Source: Delphinapterus leucas (lineage: Eukaryota > Chordata > Mammalia > Artiodactyla > Monodontidae). From it: a stretch of 64,000 nucleotides of DNA. Of this stretch, positions 10,361 to 23,600 are shown one piece after another. Each line of letters begins with the position of its first letter. The stretch's first letter is position 1. Made by a program: the position numbers and the translations under genes. The DNA is taken from assembly GCF_002288925.2 (NCBI RefSeq), contig NW_022098001.1:5623923-5687922 (forward strand). The letters are read 5' to 3'. The notes under the pieces are model-generated. The model was not told the origin of the DNA. It made no database searches and was given only the letters and a program-made list of their open reading frames with translations.

Positions 10361-11780
10361 GATTTAATGATGGAAGAATGTTTAACTCAAAACTCCTTAT
10401 TTCCCAGGTGAAGAAATGATTGCCAGAGAGACTAAGTGACTTAAGTCATATGAAGAATTTGAGTGCCGTAGGTTGTTTTTGTTTTTTATTCCCTCTTACA
10501 CACTGCTTCTCAAGACACATTTCACAAACCAAAGGTGGATGTGTGAACTTCTGTTCATTCAGCCCATGGATGCTAGAGGATACTGAGGCACCATGAGCTG
10601 TGTGAGTGGAGACAAACATGCAGAGAATGTGATTTTTATGCCAAGAATGTTAAAGGTTAAGTCAGTACAGGCAGCTTTGGTGATTTCTTGGCCAATTCTC
10701 CCACAGCCCCCATGACAGTGACCATCATGTCCTTCATCTTTGCTTGTGGACCCTCGGTGTCTGGAGTTCCTGGGAAAGTGAAGGTGTTGGCGTCGATGCA
10801 GCCACGTGGTTAGGGTTTTTAGTCAGGAACTGCTACAGGAGAGCTCAGTCCTGAGCCAGGAATTGCAGGAAGGGACTAACATGGATCACTTCTGAGAAAG
10901 TAGAAGGGCTTTTCAGGAGAGGGCATATAAAAAAGGCAAGGAGATTTTTAGGAGTGTATGAACAGCAAATAGCTTGCTAGAGCAGAGAGTATATATTAAA
11001 TAGTGAAAATATGGGATAGATATGGGGGACTGGGCTGGAATCGAGTCCTTGGAAATGAAAGAAATGGCTGGTTCAAGGAATGGAGAGAGAACTAGGTTTG
11101 GATTTCAGTTGGATTTCTAATTAATCAAACTCGCTCTTAAATTTAGAGCCGGGGAGGACTTCCACTGGAACTCTGCTGGGATTCTTTCTCGCAGTTTGAG
11201 GAACCACCCTAGAAGGGTATGGAGAGACCCTCTCCTCCACTCATACTCACGCGACAGAAGCCAGTCTCTGGACAGGTTGTTATATATCAGTTGCTCCATG
11301 TCAGGTTACCACGTGTGTGTCCCCAACTGAAAATGCACCCCACCCCAGTCCCCCACAAAGTTGAACTGACACATCAGTGGAAACACATAGCATAGTGCCA
11401 ACTGTCACGCTCGCCATCTCCAACCAGGGAATGGCAGAGCCTGTGCGTGATTCTCTTTGACTGCTGTCAGTGGAGGCCACACTGACTCAGAAATCTCACT
11501 CGTTTAAATCTGTGAGTTGCTGAGTCATTTCATCAGAAAGCACCTCAATTCTGCAATAATCTTTTTTAAAAGCAACCAATTTTAATGATGTGAGCCGAAA
11601 TCCTTTGGCATTTTAAAGTGCTCTACTGAGGGCTATCTGCTAAGACTAGCGGTTTGCTTCTGTTATGGAGAGGCAGAAAAGATGATTTCATTGTCTTTAA
11701 ATCATGTGCGGGCTCAGGGAATGAGCTGTAGCAGGCTTGGAAATGTGTGGGAAGAAGTCAGAAGGCCATGCATACAACGT
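10361..11780. other. Intergenic DNA with one unidentified 50-codon open stretch
   Basis: No gene is recognised. On the minus strand, 10660-10809 is open for 50 codons between two stops and reads CIDANTFTFPGTPDTEGPQ near its start. It has no clear ATG context and no family I can name, and it could be a decayed pseudogene fragment. The rest shows no repeat I can assign with confidence. Confidence 0.4.
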
Positions 11781-14449
11781 CTGCAAAGAAAATGTTTTAT
11801 TTAAAGTGTTAAATACCATCACGAGAATGAATTTGAGTTTTACATTAGTTGGTGTTCATTACAGGACTAATCTACCCTTTTTTTTTTTCCAGCTGGAATT
11901 CCCTTTACTTTTAAAACATACTATGTACAGGGCAGCAGTGGTCACTGGAATAGTGCTACTTACATGACTAAACCACAAGTCGAGGTGCAGACATGTGAAA
12001 ATTAAAAAAAAAAAAAAATACACCAACATTAAAATAAATACTGCATAATGACAGGTATGTACAAATATTCCATACAGTCATGTCCTTCTTATTAAAATTA
12101 GGAATAATTTATATAGGAATATGCCCAAAAGATTATGTGACTGCATCTTAGTATCAGGAAAATGGTAAACGTTTATTCTAAGGGAGAGTATAGACACTAT
12201 AGGTCTAGTAAGTCAATTGTTGCTGGTACACAAGTGTCTAAATTATTTCCGTAGAGTTTTATTCGTTCTTTTCAACTTTACCTGGGTCCATCCTAGGTCT
12301 CAGAATGTCAAGACACAGTCTAGGTGTATTTCGTATTGCACCACATAAAGAGAAGGCATTTTTAGTGATACTCATTTTTAACTTTTGCACCATATCAAGC
12401 ATGATAGTTTTGAATGGTCAACACTGAACTTAAAAAGGAACACAAGAGAGCAATTTTTGTGCGTGGCCTTAAACAAATGGTATGTACGTGGATTTCAAAA
12501 GTTGTTGCAAGAAGTTAAAATCCATCTATAAGAATGTGTTATCAAAGTGCACAGAAAGAAACAAAGAAATATGGGTGGTTTATTACATTACTCGGTGACT
12601 TTTCTCCTAAGTCGGGGAACTTAAGAGAAATTTGACCTTGCAGCACCACCCAATGGTAATAACTGTCTGTAAAACCAAAGGCAGGGGTTTGATTTTGGGG
12701 ATTCGTGTGTAGACTTTTGGTGATGGCATCAAAGAACTGTTAATAGGCAGACTGACTTTCTTTGAGTCACCTAAAAATTGGAGCTTTAAAATTATCTGTT
12801 GCAAATTTATGTTTGCTATATTTCTTTAGAAATATAATTTGTGAAAAATTGAATTTTACTACAGATAAATGAATTAATAAACAGTCTTGTGTTTCAGGGC
12901 TCCAAATTGTTAGCGTTTCTATTCACATAGTAAATGGAAATTGGCTAAAGGAATTGCTTCATGCTTTAATTAATTAGAAAACAAAACACAAAACCTAAGA
13001 CCTTCTAAAAATAATACTTTAACCCCTGTATGAATAATGCTGGTGCTAAAAACAAATTTATTAGACATTACAATGGCCACATGATTTTAGGATTTTCCTG
13101 TAAACTGAACTTTGAAGATGAAAATAAAATTACCATGCATTGTACAATAAATTGCAAAAGTTCAAATATCTTCTTTATCAAATACATGCTGACTTGCTCT
13201 AATGTACTCCCAAGTCATGTTGCAAAATCCTTTTCAACATGCTTGAAATAAAGAAAGCTCTTAGTTTTTTCCCCGCCTTGAGAAATTCAGAGATTCAGAA
13301 GCCTCTACAGCTCTGAATCAAACATGGGGTATAAGAGAGTATCAGGTCAAAAACTTGTAATTTTTTAGCATAATGTTCACTCTGGTAGGGAGAAAGAAAA
13401 TAAAAGCTTAAAAGAGAGAGAAGAAGAAAAGTGAGATAGAGGAAGAAAGATGTGAACAATTTGCACATATTGAACTTTAATATTTGTATATTTAACATGG
13501 AAATAAATTGAATATGTTATACTTATTCGTCACATGAAGAGAATTTTAAGTATTTTCTAGAAAGTATTTTCTTCTGTAATGTCTGCCAAAACACAGACTA
13601 TGATTACTTTAAAGAATAAACATGGTGTGTCTTTGTATCACCCTGTTGCATTCTCTCCCTTTTTTAAAACCATGCACTAGTGAAATTTATTTTTAAAAAT
13701 AATATAAATTGTTGAAAATGGCTGATTTTTATTTTTATTTTTGCAAGTTGCAGCCCCAAGAAAATAATTTAAGTATTCAGCTAATCTGTGTCCATGCAAA
13801 AAAAAGTTTAATTTCATTCAGTACGGTGGAGCCACAGAATTTTGTTTTTCAGAGTCCATATCATCTTGGCATTAGTGGGTGCCATGCCTGCTGGAGCTCT
13901 GAAGTCTGCCACTGTTCACGCTGTCACACTGGACTGGCTGCTCCCGTCCCCAGCCAGAGGAGGGCTGACGTTTTTGTCCTGGACCAAGTCTTTGGTCTCT
14001 TGCTTTTCACCTGATGCTTCCTAGGACTTCATGCCTTGACTTGTAACATGGCTTAATGGCTGGATAGCTCCATTTCTGTGGCATCACAGGACTTTGGGGT
14101 CAGAGAAATGAAGAAAAAGGAATGATAAAAATATAAAGGTGCCATTGAAAAGGGCTTTTGTTGCATGAAACTGATTCTTTGAGATTAATCCATGGCTTCA
14201 TTGGACCAAAACGTGAGTGTTATTGAACTCCAAACCTGATAGTTCGTCATAGCTCCGCTCTTTCACCTGAGGGCCTTCTTTAGGGCACAATGTGTGCAAC
14301 TTCCTCTGAGAACACAGGATCGCTTTGTATCCCTAGAAACAGGCTCAGAAGACACAACATTAAGCATGCAGTGTTACCAGGGTTTGCGACCTGTGGGGTT
14401 TTTTTCTTTTTTTGTAACGCTGGTTGCTATGACAACAGTTTTACAGCTG
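11781..14449 (-). other. RIMS2: RIMS2 3' untranslated region (estimated extent)
   Basis: About 2.7 kb downstream of the stop is AT-rich and shows no interspersed repeat I can name, as expected for a maintained 3' UTR. Several AATAAA hexamers exist on the minus strand (near 13685, 13057, 12580 and 12172, and at 11796-11801), so shorter 3' ends are possible. The 11781 limit assumes use of the most distal signal. Confidence 0.5.
11796..11801 (-). terminator. Candidate distal poly(A) signal of RIMS2
   Basis: AATAAA on the minus strand lies in the context TTTAAATAAAACATTTTC. Cleavage would be expected at about 11775-11785. It is chosen because recognisable transcript-like, repeat-free sequence extends this far; nearer signals cannot be excluded. 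Confidence 0.4.
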
Positions 14450-14668
14450 CTATGAACGAGAGTAAGAAGGTCCAGTTGAACTTTCCAGAGATGATTGGGA
14501 AGCTCTTCTTGTCAGAGGGGCCAAGGTTGGATCTACTAGGGAGGAAGTGGGGAAAAGTTTGAACCAGCCAATCACCATATTGGATAGCTCCAGTTCATCT
14601 AAAAGTATCTGGGCCACTCCCATAAAGGATTTGTGATCCATGCGGCCATAGTCTCCCCAGACTATGAT
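14450..14668 (-). CDS. RIMS2: RIMS2 terminal coding exon 6 (end of C2B and C-terminus)
   Basis: The acceptor is AATTTTGTCAACAG. The exon codes 72 residues and TAG at 14450-14452. It opens [20 protein letters not shown], followed by [19 protein letters not shown], and closes with the conserved C-terminal tail [19 protein letters not shown]. The 3' UTR follows without interruption. FPTSS replaces the FPPSS I recall in other mammals. Confidence 0.95.
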   Translation of the reverse strand: MIVWGDYGRMDHKSFMGVAQILLDELELSNMVIGWFKLFPTSSLVDPTLAPLTRRASQSSLESSTGPSYSRS

Positions 14669-17600
14669 CTGTTGACAAAATTAAAAGAGCAATGTCAGTA
14701 TAATCATGTATGTAAAAGCTTGTCAACTAAAATACATTCAGTTAGTGTGCTGACATCAAACATCAAGTTATGTAGTTGTATTTAATTACTGGGATAGTTG
14801 TCTTTGCTAGAATCCGAAGGTACGTTAGGAAAACTTTACAGGAGTGTTAAGATCATAAGCAATCAAGGAAGATGGGAGCTTATGTGTGATGGGGGTTTAC
14901 AAGTCTATAGTCACTTTAAAGGAAACAACAGTGTGTATAGCTTTTTTTTTTTCTTTCTCACATTCATTTCCATTATGGTTTATTACAGGATATTGAATAT
15001 ATCGATAGTTCCCTAGTGTGTATAGCTTTATAGCACTGGCCACTACTTTGAAGTTTCCCAAGCATTTCAGCTGTGAGGAATGGAAAAGGATGTGATAAGA
15101 AAAGATGTTGGATACAAAGTTTGACTCCATGAAGACACTTTCTTAGGTAAGGAATATATAATTCAGTAAATACCTGTAAAACCTTTCCTTGGGGACTTTC
15201 TTCAAAAGATAACAGTTGCTGGTAGAGGGGTTCCAGCGTCTTTCTTGCCACTTTTGTTTTCCTTTTGGCTATGCAGACTCCATTATCTAATAGATACACC
15301 TTTACATATGGTGCTTGGGAAAGAAAACACAGAGGAGAGTTAAGTGATGAGCTATGGTTACGGAACACCCAGCTTACAGGTGACATCTGCCACAGCTTAA
15401 CCTTAGGCTGGAAGAGCCAGCGGTCAAAAATCACTGGCCTTTCCACATTACGTCAAAATCATTAGCTAAACAATCGATAACTATCAGCCATTCAGGTAGT
15501 TTTAGGCAATGTTAACATAGCATCTGAGTTGATTACTATTTTGCCATCAACTGGTTATATGGATTTGAACAACCGCGTTAAAAAAAGGAGAAATGCTTCC
15601 AGTCCCTAACAATTTCAAGAAAGATGTCTCGCTCAGTTTTTCATGTGTCAATACTTAAATCTAATTAAACGTGCTTGAAATTAGATTGTTTTACTCACCC
15701 ATCCCCACAAATCATTGATCACTCAAAAGGGTTTATTTATTGATGGTGTGGGTACACAACAGGGGTGGGGTTTGATGTAATATGTTCAAATTAGCCAGGA
15801 AGAGGCAACTAATTATGAATACCATGGGTTCAAGTTTTTCTGACAGACTTCATAAAAACATTTTCGTGCATGTACAAACTGCAGGATTCTTTCTAGCAGA
15901 GTCAGTTGACTAAGCGCCAAGATGTTTATGAACACAACTGTCTTAATCACCACTGCAAGGTTGTACAATAGGTAACAACATACATTACAATTTGGAATTT
16001 CTGCAGGGACAGGGAAGCTAGAGATTCAAAATTACAGTTCAGTCAGTGGAGGTGCTGAGGTGAGAAACCAAGTTTCAGAATTGTTCTATACATCAGATCC
16101 AGTGTTTTCTACATCTCTGCATCAGATATCTGGAATCTGTGGCATTCCCCATGGCTCGAAGCACCTTAGATTATGACATTTCGGTATGAAATATGTGACA
16201 TCACAATAAAAACTTATAATGGTGCCTCTCTATACATTACAGGAAGTAAGAATCTTAGAATGTCCTTCACATATGGGCTTATGCTACTTTGGGAACCTGT
16301 AACTATTTTTATTCTAATTCCAGGACTCTAAGGATTCTTAAGGAGAATTTAGAAGCTCCAGATAAACTGAAGAATAACACAAAACACTAGCTAACAAGAA
16401 CCTCTTATGTACATGTCATACAAAATGAATGTGATAGGTTTTGTTTTGCAGTGGTTTCTACCATATATGTGCTTATCTTAACGACTTGTCTTATCCCCAT
16501 CTGGCCACTCTCACTGGGTGCTCACTCAGGACAAACACACAAACTACCACTTAACTGTCTCATTTATTAGTATCCTTGATCATTTAAGAGCAAAGTTTCC
16601 AGTATCTAATCAAAAACAAAGTCTCTGCATTGAAAAGTGTGGATTACGAACAATAATAGAAGAATCTCTTCTGTTCTTACCTGGCAGTGTCTTGGAACCT
16701 GGTTTTACAACAAGGCCACGGGCCCGAATGATTTCCACCTCCAGCTGTCCCTTTTTGTCCATCATTCCTACCTGAATGTCACCTAATGGCGTGTGAGGAA
16801 GAAACAAACAATGAGAGAAATGTTTGTGCCAAAGACCTTGTTTTAACATTGTTTCATCATTTCCTACATCTTTTCCTAAATTCAAATATATTTAAAAATT
16901 TATCAATGATACTTTACTTTAAAAAGCATACAAATTAAAATGGAAAAATTTAGTCAAAGTTTTTTGTTTAAATCTAAGATACTCATTCCTGATAATACTG
17001 TTAAAGATCCTATGAAATTAAAGAATGTGATTTTCAATAATCTAAAAGAAAAACAATGAATCACATGACAAATTCTTACCCATGGCAGGTGTGGCCAGAG
17101 TCTGGCGCCCCACTAGCTGGGCAGGGCCAAGGCCATCCAGAAAATCACTGAATTGGCTATCAGAGGCCAAGCGGACACCAGGGAAAATCAGACTAAAAGT
17201 AAAATAACACACAGGATTAAACCCTCCACTCCTGTTTCCATCTAGCCCCCTTTCCGTGGCAGGAGCAGCTGGTACCACTATTTTGCCACTTACATTAATT
17301 GGATCCCAACCTCCCCACTGCACCTCCACGGCTCTCCCTCCTTATTCTCTAGCAGCCCTCGTCCTGTATTGCAAGCCTCTGTTTATGTGCCTTTCTTTTC
17401 CTTGTCTGGAGGGCATGAACTGTGATTTCTATGTATAGCACTCAGTACACTTTGAACACTTATTCCATGACAGGCATTAGCATACTGAATCTCTTAGCTG
17501 CACTATGAGAGAGGTTCTTATTTAACCCATTTTGTCGATGAAGAAAGTCTTCAGATCAGATCATTCCCATCAACACCCAAACACACTGCTATTTCTTCCA

Positions 17601-20600
17601 CCTTAAAAAAATCCCTTTCCTAACCTCCTTCCCTCCCCAGCTACCACCCCGTTTCTCTCCTTGAAACTTTGTAGAGCTGTCTCTATGTACCATCTTCAAT
17701 TTCTTTCCTCTCATTCTCCTTTGAAAATCGAATCAGTTTTTCCTTGCTCTCTTCCTCAATTTTTCTCCACTCCACCAAAATTTCTCTGATCAAGGTTACC
17801 TGACAGCCACAGTGGTAAATCCGACCGTTAATACTCCAGACTTGTCTAATTGAACATATTAGCCTCATTTGACCCAACTGATCCCTCCCTCTTCCTTGAA
17901 ATACTTTCTCCACTTTGCTTTCTGGACGCTCTAGCCTCCTGGTTTTCCTCTTTGGCTATTCTTCCTCAGTCTCCTTTGCTAATTTTGCCACTAAATATAG
18001 GAGGCTCCATCTTTTGACTTCTTCTCTTCAAGCCATCATTTTCTCTTTCTGTATTGCTGCAACAGCCTTCTGAATGATCTCCCCATTGCCACCTTTCTCT
18101 CCACTCCCACAGCAATCAGAGTGATCTGTTAAAACTGAAGCCAGATAATGTCAGGCCTCTGCTCACAATCCTCCATTGGTTTCTCATCTCGATCTGGGTA
18201 AAAGCAAAGTCCTTGCAATGATGTATAAAGACAATACAACTTGTCCACCCCTGCCCCCCATATCTTAATTCCTAGTTTTTTTACTATTCCTGCCCTCATT
18301 CCCTGGTGCCCCCATTCCCACTACTGATGCCAGGTAAGCTCCAGCCTCAGCGTTGCTTCAGCCTGAAATGTTCTTCCTTCAGACATTCATGTGTTCACTA
18401 ACTTCCTTCAGATTTTAAATCAAATGTGCCCTTTTCCCTGTCTAACCTACATAAAACCCTACCCTTAACCTCTGCCATCTCTTCTCTCACTTTTTTCTCC
18501 TTAGCACTTATACCACCTAATCTATTATATATTAAATATTATATATTTTCCTAATTTTTCTTTTATTTGAACAATTTTTCAAGTTTATTGTCCATCTTAT
18601 CTGTTAGACTGTAAGTTTGAGGAGGGTAGGGTTTTTTTTCTTATTATTTGTTCACTGATATATATCCAGCACTAGAACCATGCCTGAAATACTGTAAGTA
18701 CTTGTTAAACTCAATCAATTAATTAAAATGAATCTTAAAAAAATTACATAACTTGCCCAAGTTTCTATAGCACCAAAAAACAGATTAGAATTTAAGCCTA
18801 TATGATTCTAAAGCCTATGGTCTAACCACCAACAGATTTTTGCTTCCTCGTATGACATATATCCCCAACTCATAGCAAAGTGCCTAGAACACTAGAAGGT
18901 ATGGAAATATCTGTTGAATGAATTTATGAGTATTCATCCCATTTCTCCAATAAGACTATAAACACCTGGAGCACAGGGGTCATAGTTTGAACATTTTTAT
19001 ATCCCTAACAGTGTCTAACACAGTGCTTTGCAGTGATGAGTGCTCACTGCACATTTCTTTTTTCCTTGATTCTCCATCTCTTTTAAGACTTCCTTGATTA
19101 ACGTCAAATCTATTTCGTCCCCCAAGCTTAATTAATTCCCAAATATACAGTTAATCCGAACATTTTTAATGCTTCCATAAATATCCCATATAACCTTACT
19201 TACAAATGTATGGAAACCATATATATCTCGTATTTATATAACTGTGCTAGACAAATGATGCCTAGGGCAAATCATCAACACTCTGCCAGCTGCTCCTATG
19301 GCCTCACGCCTGTGAACTGACTACACATACGTTGCCTAAGCACCTGATGCTTCCATGGTGATGACAGATGAGGTCAGTAAACCCCACTCTCCTCTATTAA
19401 TGTCCTTTACGCACCCATCTACGATCTGCAGTTGCTAATTATTGTTAATTTGTTGGTGACAGGGCTGTACAATCTTGACAAATGCTTTAAAAATAGACAC
19501 AGTGGAGTCAAGGGAAAGCTACATGATAACTACATAAAGGAAAGACTCACCAACTTTGCGGCATTTCATTTTGGCTGTTACATTTATCTGAACTGTTTGT
19601 TACTGGATGGAACTAAGTATGTATCGATATTCTATATTTTTTAGTAATAACTCTTAGAGCAAGGATTTAAAAAATTAGCATCGTACACGTGGCATGGGCA
19701 CAAGTGCTTATTATTTCTGTGCTTTTATGTATTATTTCAAGGTAGGGCAAACTTCTATTTGTGACAGTCACATTTTAGCATCTTGCCCTTAAATTGAAAC
19801 ACTTTATCCTTAACCTATTTCCATTGATATAAAAAGCCAGATATGTCACATTTCTCAGTGGCGGGTAAGCAAAAGTTTTCTTCACAGCAAATCAGCCAGT
19901 GAAAGTTGAAATGGTGCTGTAGGGCATGTGAGTTAGCTTTGGTGAAAGCACAGAGAGTGAGGTAGAGAAGAAGGTCTCCAGCAAGGCATGGAGACCACGG
20001 CACAGCCAGCATCACTCACTTTCCTTCTGAGCTATAGCTGTTCATGCTGCCATCTGTGGATTCTCGGCTTGCCTGTCGAGTCATCCAGTTCCTCATTTCC
20101 ACAGCCAAGCCTGTTTCTGTACTTCTCTGCACGGTGCTCCGTAGCTTTTTACCACTGGCTTCTGCATGGACAGAAAACAAAAGGGGTGATAGTTTTGTCG
20201 TCATCATCTGGTAACAAAAAATAGCAGCCAATGCTTTGAGGTCCTCAGATGAAGAAGCTGCATAAATACAAAATGCTTTTATGAAGGAGACAGAGAGAAA
20301 AGGTATTTCAAAGCACGTCTTGTTGAGGGATGAAAACTTTCTAAAAAATCTTCAAGAAGCACAAAATACCATTGTTTTATTTTCATTTAAAACAGTGTTC
20401 AAATTGGTAACAAAAGGAACAAAAAGGTTCAAGCTATGTAAAATAAGCTTTGTTTTCATTGTAATATTTAAATCAAGATTAATTTATGCCTTTTTCTTTT
20501 TTCTTTTTTTTGGTCATAGTCAAAGAAGTAGGCCTTCACATTATTTCCAAAGAATAGGTGGTGAGTAATCCTCAATTCTAGCTTTAACTTTCACACAAAA

Positions 20601-23600
20601 ACCTGTTTTTGCAGGGTGATCAGTATTAGAAAGCAAAGAAAGCTACACTAAGGAGATAGCCTCTCCTGATAACACTTTCACATCTGTACGTCACTTTCAG
20701 AGAGGTTCTCATAAGGAATGCAAAACCCAGCAATGCCATGTGAAAAAAGAGCTTTTAAATTTTTGGTCATGGATAGTCATGTTCTTAAGGATCTTCAACA
20801 GTTTGAATAGGAGGTTTGCTTATGGAAGCCAATTAGAAGACCAAACAGGAAACTGAGTCAAGTACCACAGATGTAACAGAGGTACGAAGTGCCATCTGCA
20901 GAGGTCAGGGAGGAAGGAGCATCACAGAGGGAGTTGGGACTTGAGCTGGGCTTGAAAAATGGGCAGATTGGGATCCAAGAAACAGCCCCAGTTATCAAAG
21001 GCCTTGCATGTTGGAATGTGGAGCTGAGAGATGACTGAAGCTGGAGCAACAGGGGGATGGTTCAAATTACTGGTATTAATTTACTTCCTGTCAGGTCTAA
21101 ATATTTATCCACATTGACTATTCATATCATTAGTATTTTGGGATATGGTAAGCTCTTTTAGTGCCTGGTATTAATAATTTCATTTTAGATCAATAAATAT
21201 TTGGTGATGTTGACAGTGACTTGTGGAAATCCTTTCCATCAAACCTCTTGGAATATCTGCTCACCATTTTGAAACACTGCTTTAAATTTCATCTCTTCTC
21301 CACTTCCAACTTTAATGTACATCAAAATGCTTTAAAAAGTATACATAAAATATGTTATCACTGATCTACAACTCAGTTCCATAATCTGAGCCTATTTTAG
21401 ATAATTGATAGTAAAACATGTTGTACTGATATGAACTACTGAGAGGAGCTAAAGCATCCCCCATTGATGACAGAAGGCTCTTCCTTCCAGAGAAATGGTT
21501 AATTAATACATGTAAAAAGTGAGAAAAATTTAAAATTACCAATTGGCAACCTCCAGTGGAATAAATGATTCAAATAAGGCACATCAATGGATGCTAATGC
21601 CATTAGATAAAAGGATATTCATATGAGCCAAAAATATCATCCCACAAATTAGTTCTAATTGTTAAAGGAAAACAGGTACTTTACTACTGGGAAACCTGGC
21701 TATTGCCGTCTTAATCAGGTGAGCAAACTTAGCACTAATAGTGGGGCAATCAATCACTGTAGCACCTATCAAGTTGTTCTAGACAAAAGTACACAACCTG
21801 TTTCTAATCAGGTCTCTGCAACCAACTTCTAAGTTTTCAAAAATAGAGAGGCTAGAATAACAAGATAAAGGATACACACACACACAAAATCAAACAAACC
21901 CAGAGCATGGGATTTTGTTCAAGAGAATTGACTTAGTCTCTTAAAGTTAATATCATGAAAACTAACAAGGTGGGGGAATTGTTCCAGCTTTAAAAATATC
22001 ACAGGGATGTAACTATTAAATGCTATAAGTATACTTTGACTGGTTTCTTTTCAAGAAAAAAACAGCAAAAAAAGAAACCCTAAAAGCAAAACACTAAAAG
22101 CAATGTTAGGACAAGTAGGGAAAATATGAATATGAATTGAGTATTAGATGGGATAAGAAAATTGTTAATTTCCTTAGGTAGATAGTGGCATGTACTATAA
22201 AAAATTTCCTTATCATTAGGGGATACATACACTGAAGTATTTAGACATGAAATGTTATATTGTTTGCAACTTACTTTCGAACAGTATAGCAAAAAATACA
22301 CATATACATGAAGAGGATGAAATAACAATAACAAAAAGGATGGGGATGAAGAGTAGACCTTGATAGCCATACATTCAATATTTATGATTTCATTTGAGAG
22401 TGATCCCCAAATGGCCACATTAAACTGAATGAAGTTAAGTCAGAGAAAAACAAATATCACATGATATCGCTTATATGTGGAATCTAAAAAAATGGTACAA
22501 GTGAACTTAGTTACAAAACAGAAATAGAGTCACTGATGTAGAAAACAAACTTATGGTTACCAGGGAATAAAGGGTGGGGGAGGGATAAATTGGGAGATTG
22601 GGAATGACATATAGACACTACTATGTATAAAATGGGTAACTAATAAGAACCTACTGTATAGCACAGGGTACTCTACTCAGTACTCTGTAATGATCTATAT
22701 GGAAATCTAAAAAAGAGTGGATGCATGTATGTGTATAACTGGTTCACTTTGCTGTACAGCAGAAACTAACACAACATTGTAAATCAACTATACTCCAAAA
22801 AAATTAATTAAAAAAAAGTAAAATTTTGTCCAGGTGTGAACTGGAATCATGAAAGGTGCTGGGCTGGTGTGAGGGAGCCAGGCCAATGGCTGAGTCCTGG
22901 CCTCTCCGTGTAGCTTTACCATTCACTTCCTGTGAAGAGTGCCTATGAAGCATGAAAAACCACCCCCAAGTGAGATATACAACTTCAGTGACGTTTGAAA
23001 ATGCAGAATGAGGATAAGTACAGAAAACATGACTTCCTAAAGGTCTCAGGACATGGCCTTTGCAGTGTCAAAAATCTACTGGTTTTCATGTAATGCCTGA
23101 CTCTTATCACAGCAAAAGTGACTTGAAAATCTGCTGTTACAGGCTGATGAGAACTAGTGACCATTTGGCAAAGAATAACAATACAACGAGCATGTAATCC
23201 TTTTGTTCACAGATTGCTTTTTACATGTGTCCTCTACAGAACAACTCTCCTAATCCCCATTTTACAGATCCAGTATCCAAGGGCCCCAGCGGGTTACACA
23301 ATTCCCTGAAGCCAAACAAAAAATGACAGAACCAGAGTTTATACACAGTTCCCTGACTCCAAGTTCTCTGCTATTCACTATTTTGTTGTCAGAATATAAC
23401 CAATGGGTAGCTTGGACAGCTGTCCCTGGAGATGATACTAAGCTAACTCTATGAGTACATGTGGAAGGCCCTGCTAGAAGCAGCTGGTGGGGGGGAAAGA
23501 GCAGAGAACAGTGAAGAGGTCAGGCCCTGGTGTCCAACTGTTTCTCTTAGAATCCCTACTCTATCATGTACTAGCTGGGTGACATGAAGCAAGTTACCTT

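Noticed and set aside
14450..20161. Assignment to RIMS1, RIMS3 or RIMS4 instead of RIMS2
   Set aside because: Exons 4-6 carry [22 protein letters not shown] and the SYSRS end expected of RIM2. RIM1 ends differently, and RIM3/RIM4 differ throughout C2B. A RIM1-gamma form is not known to me.
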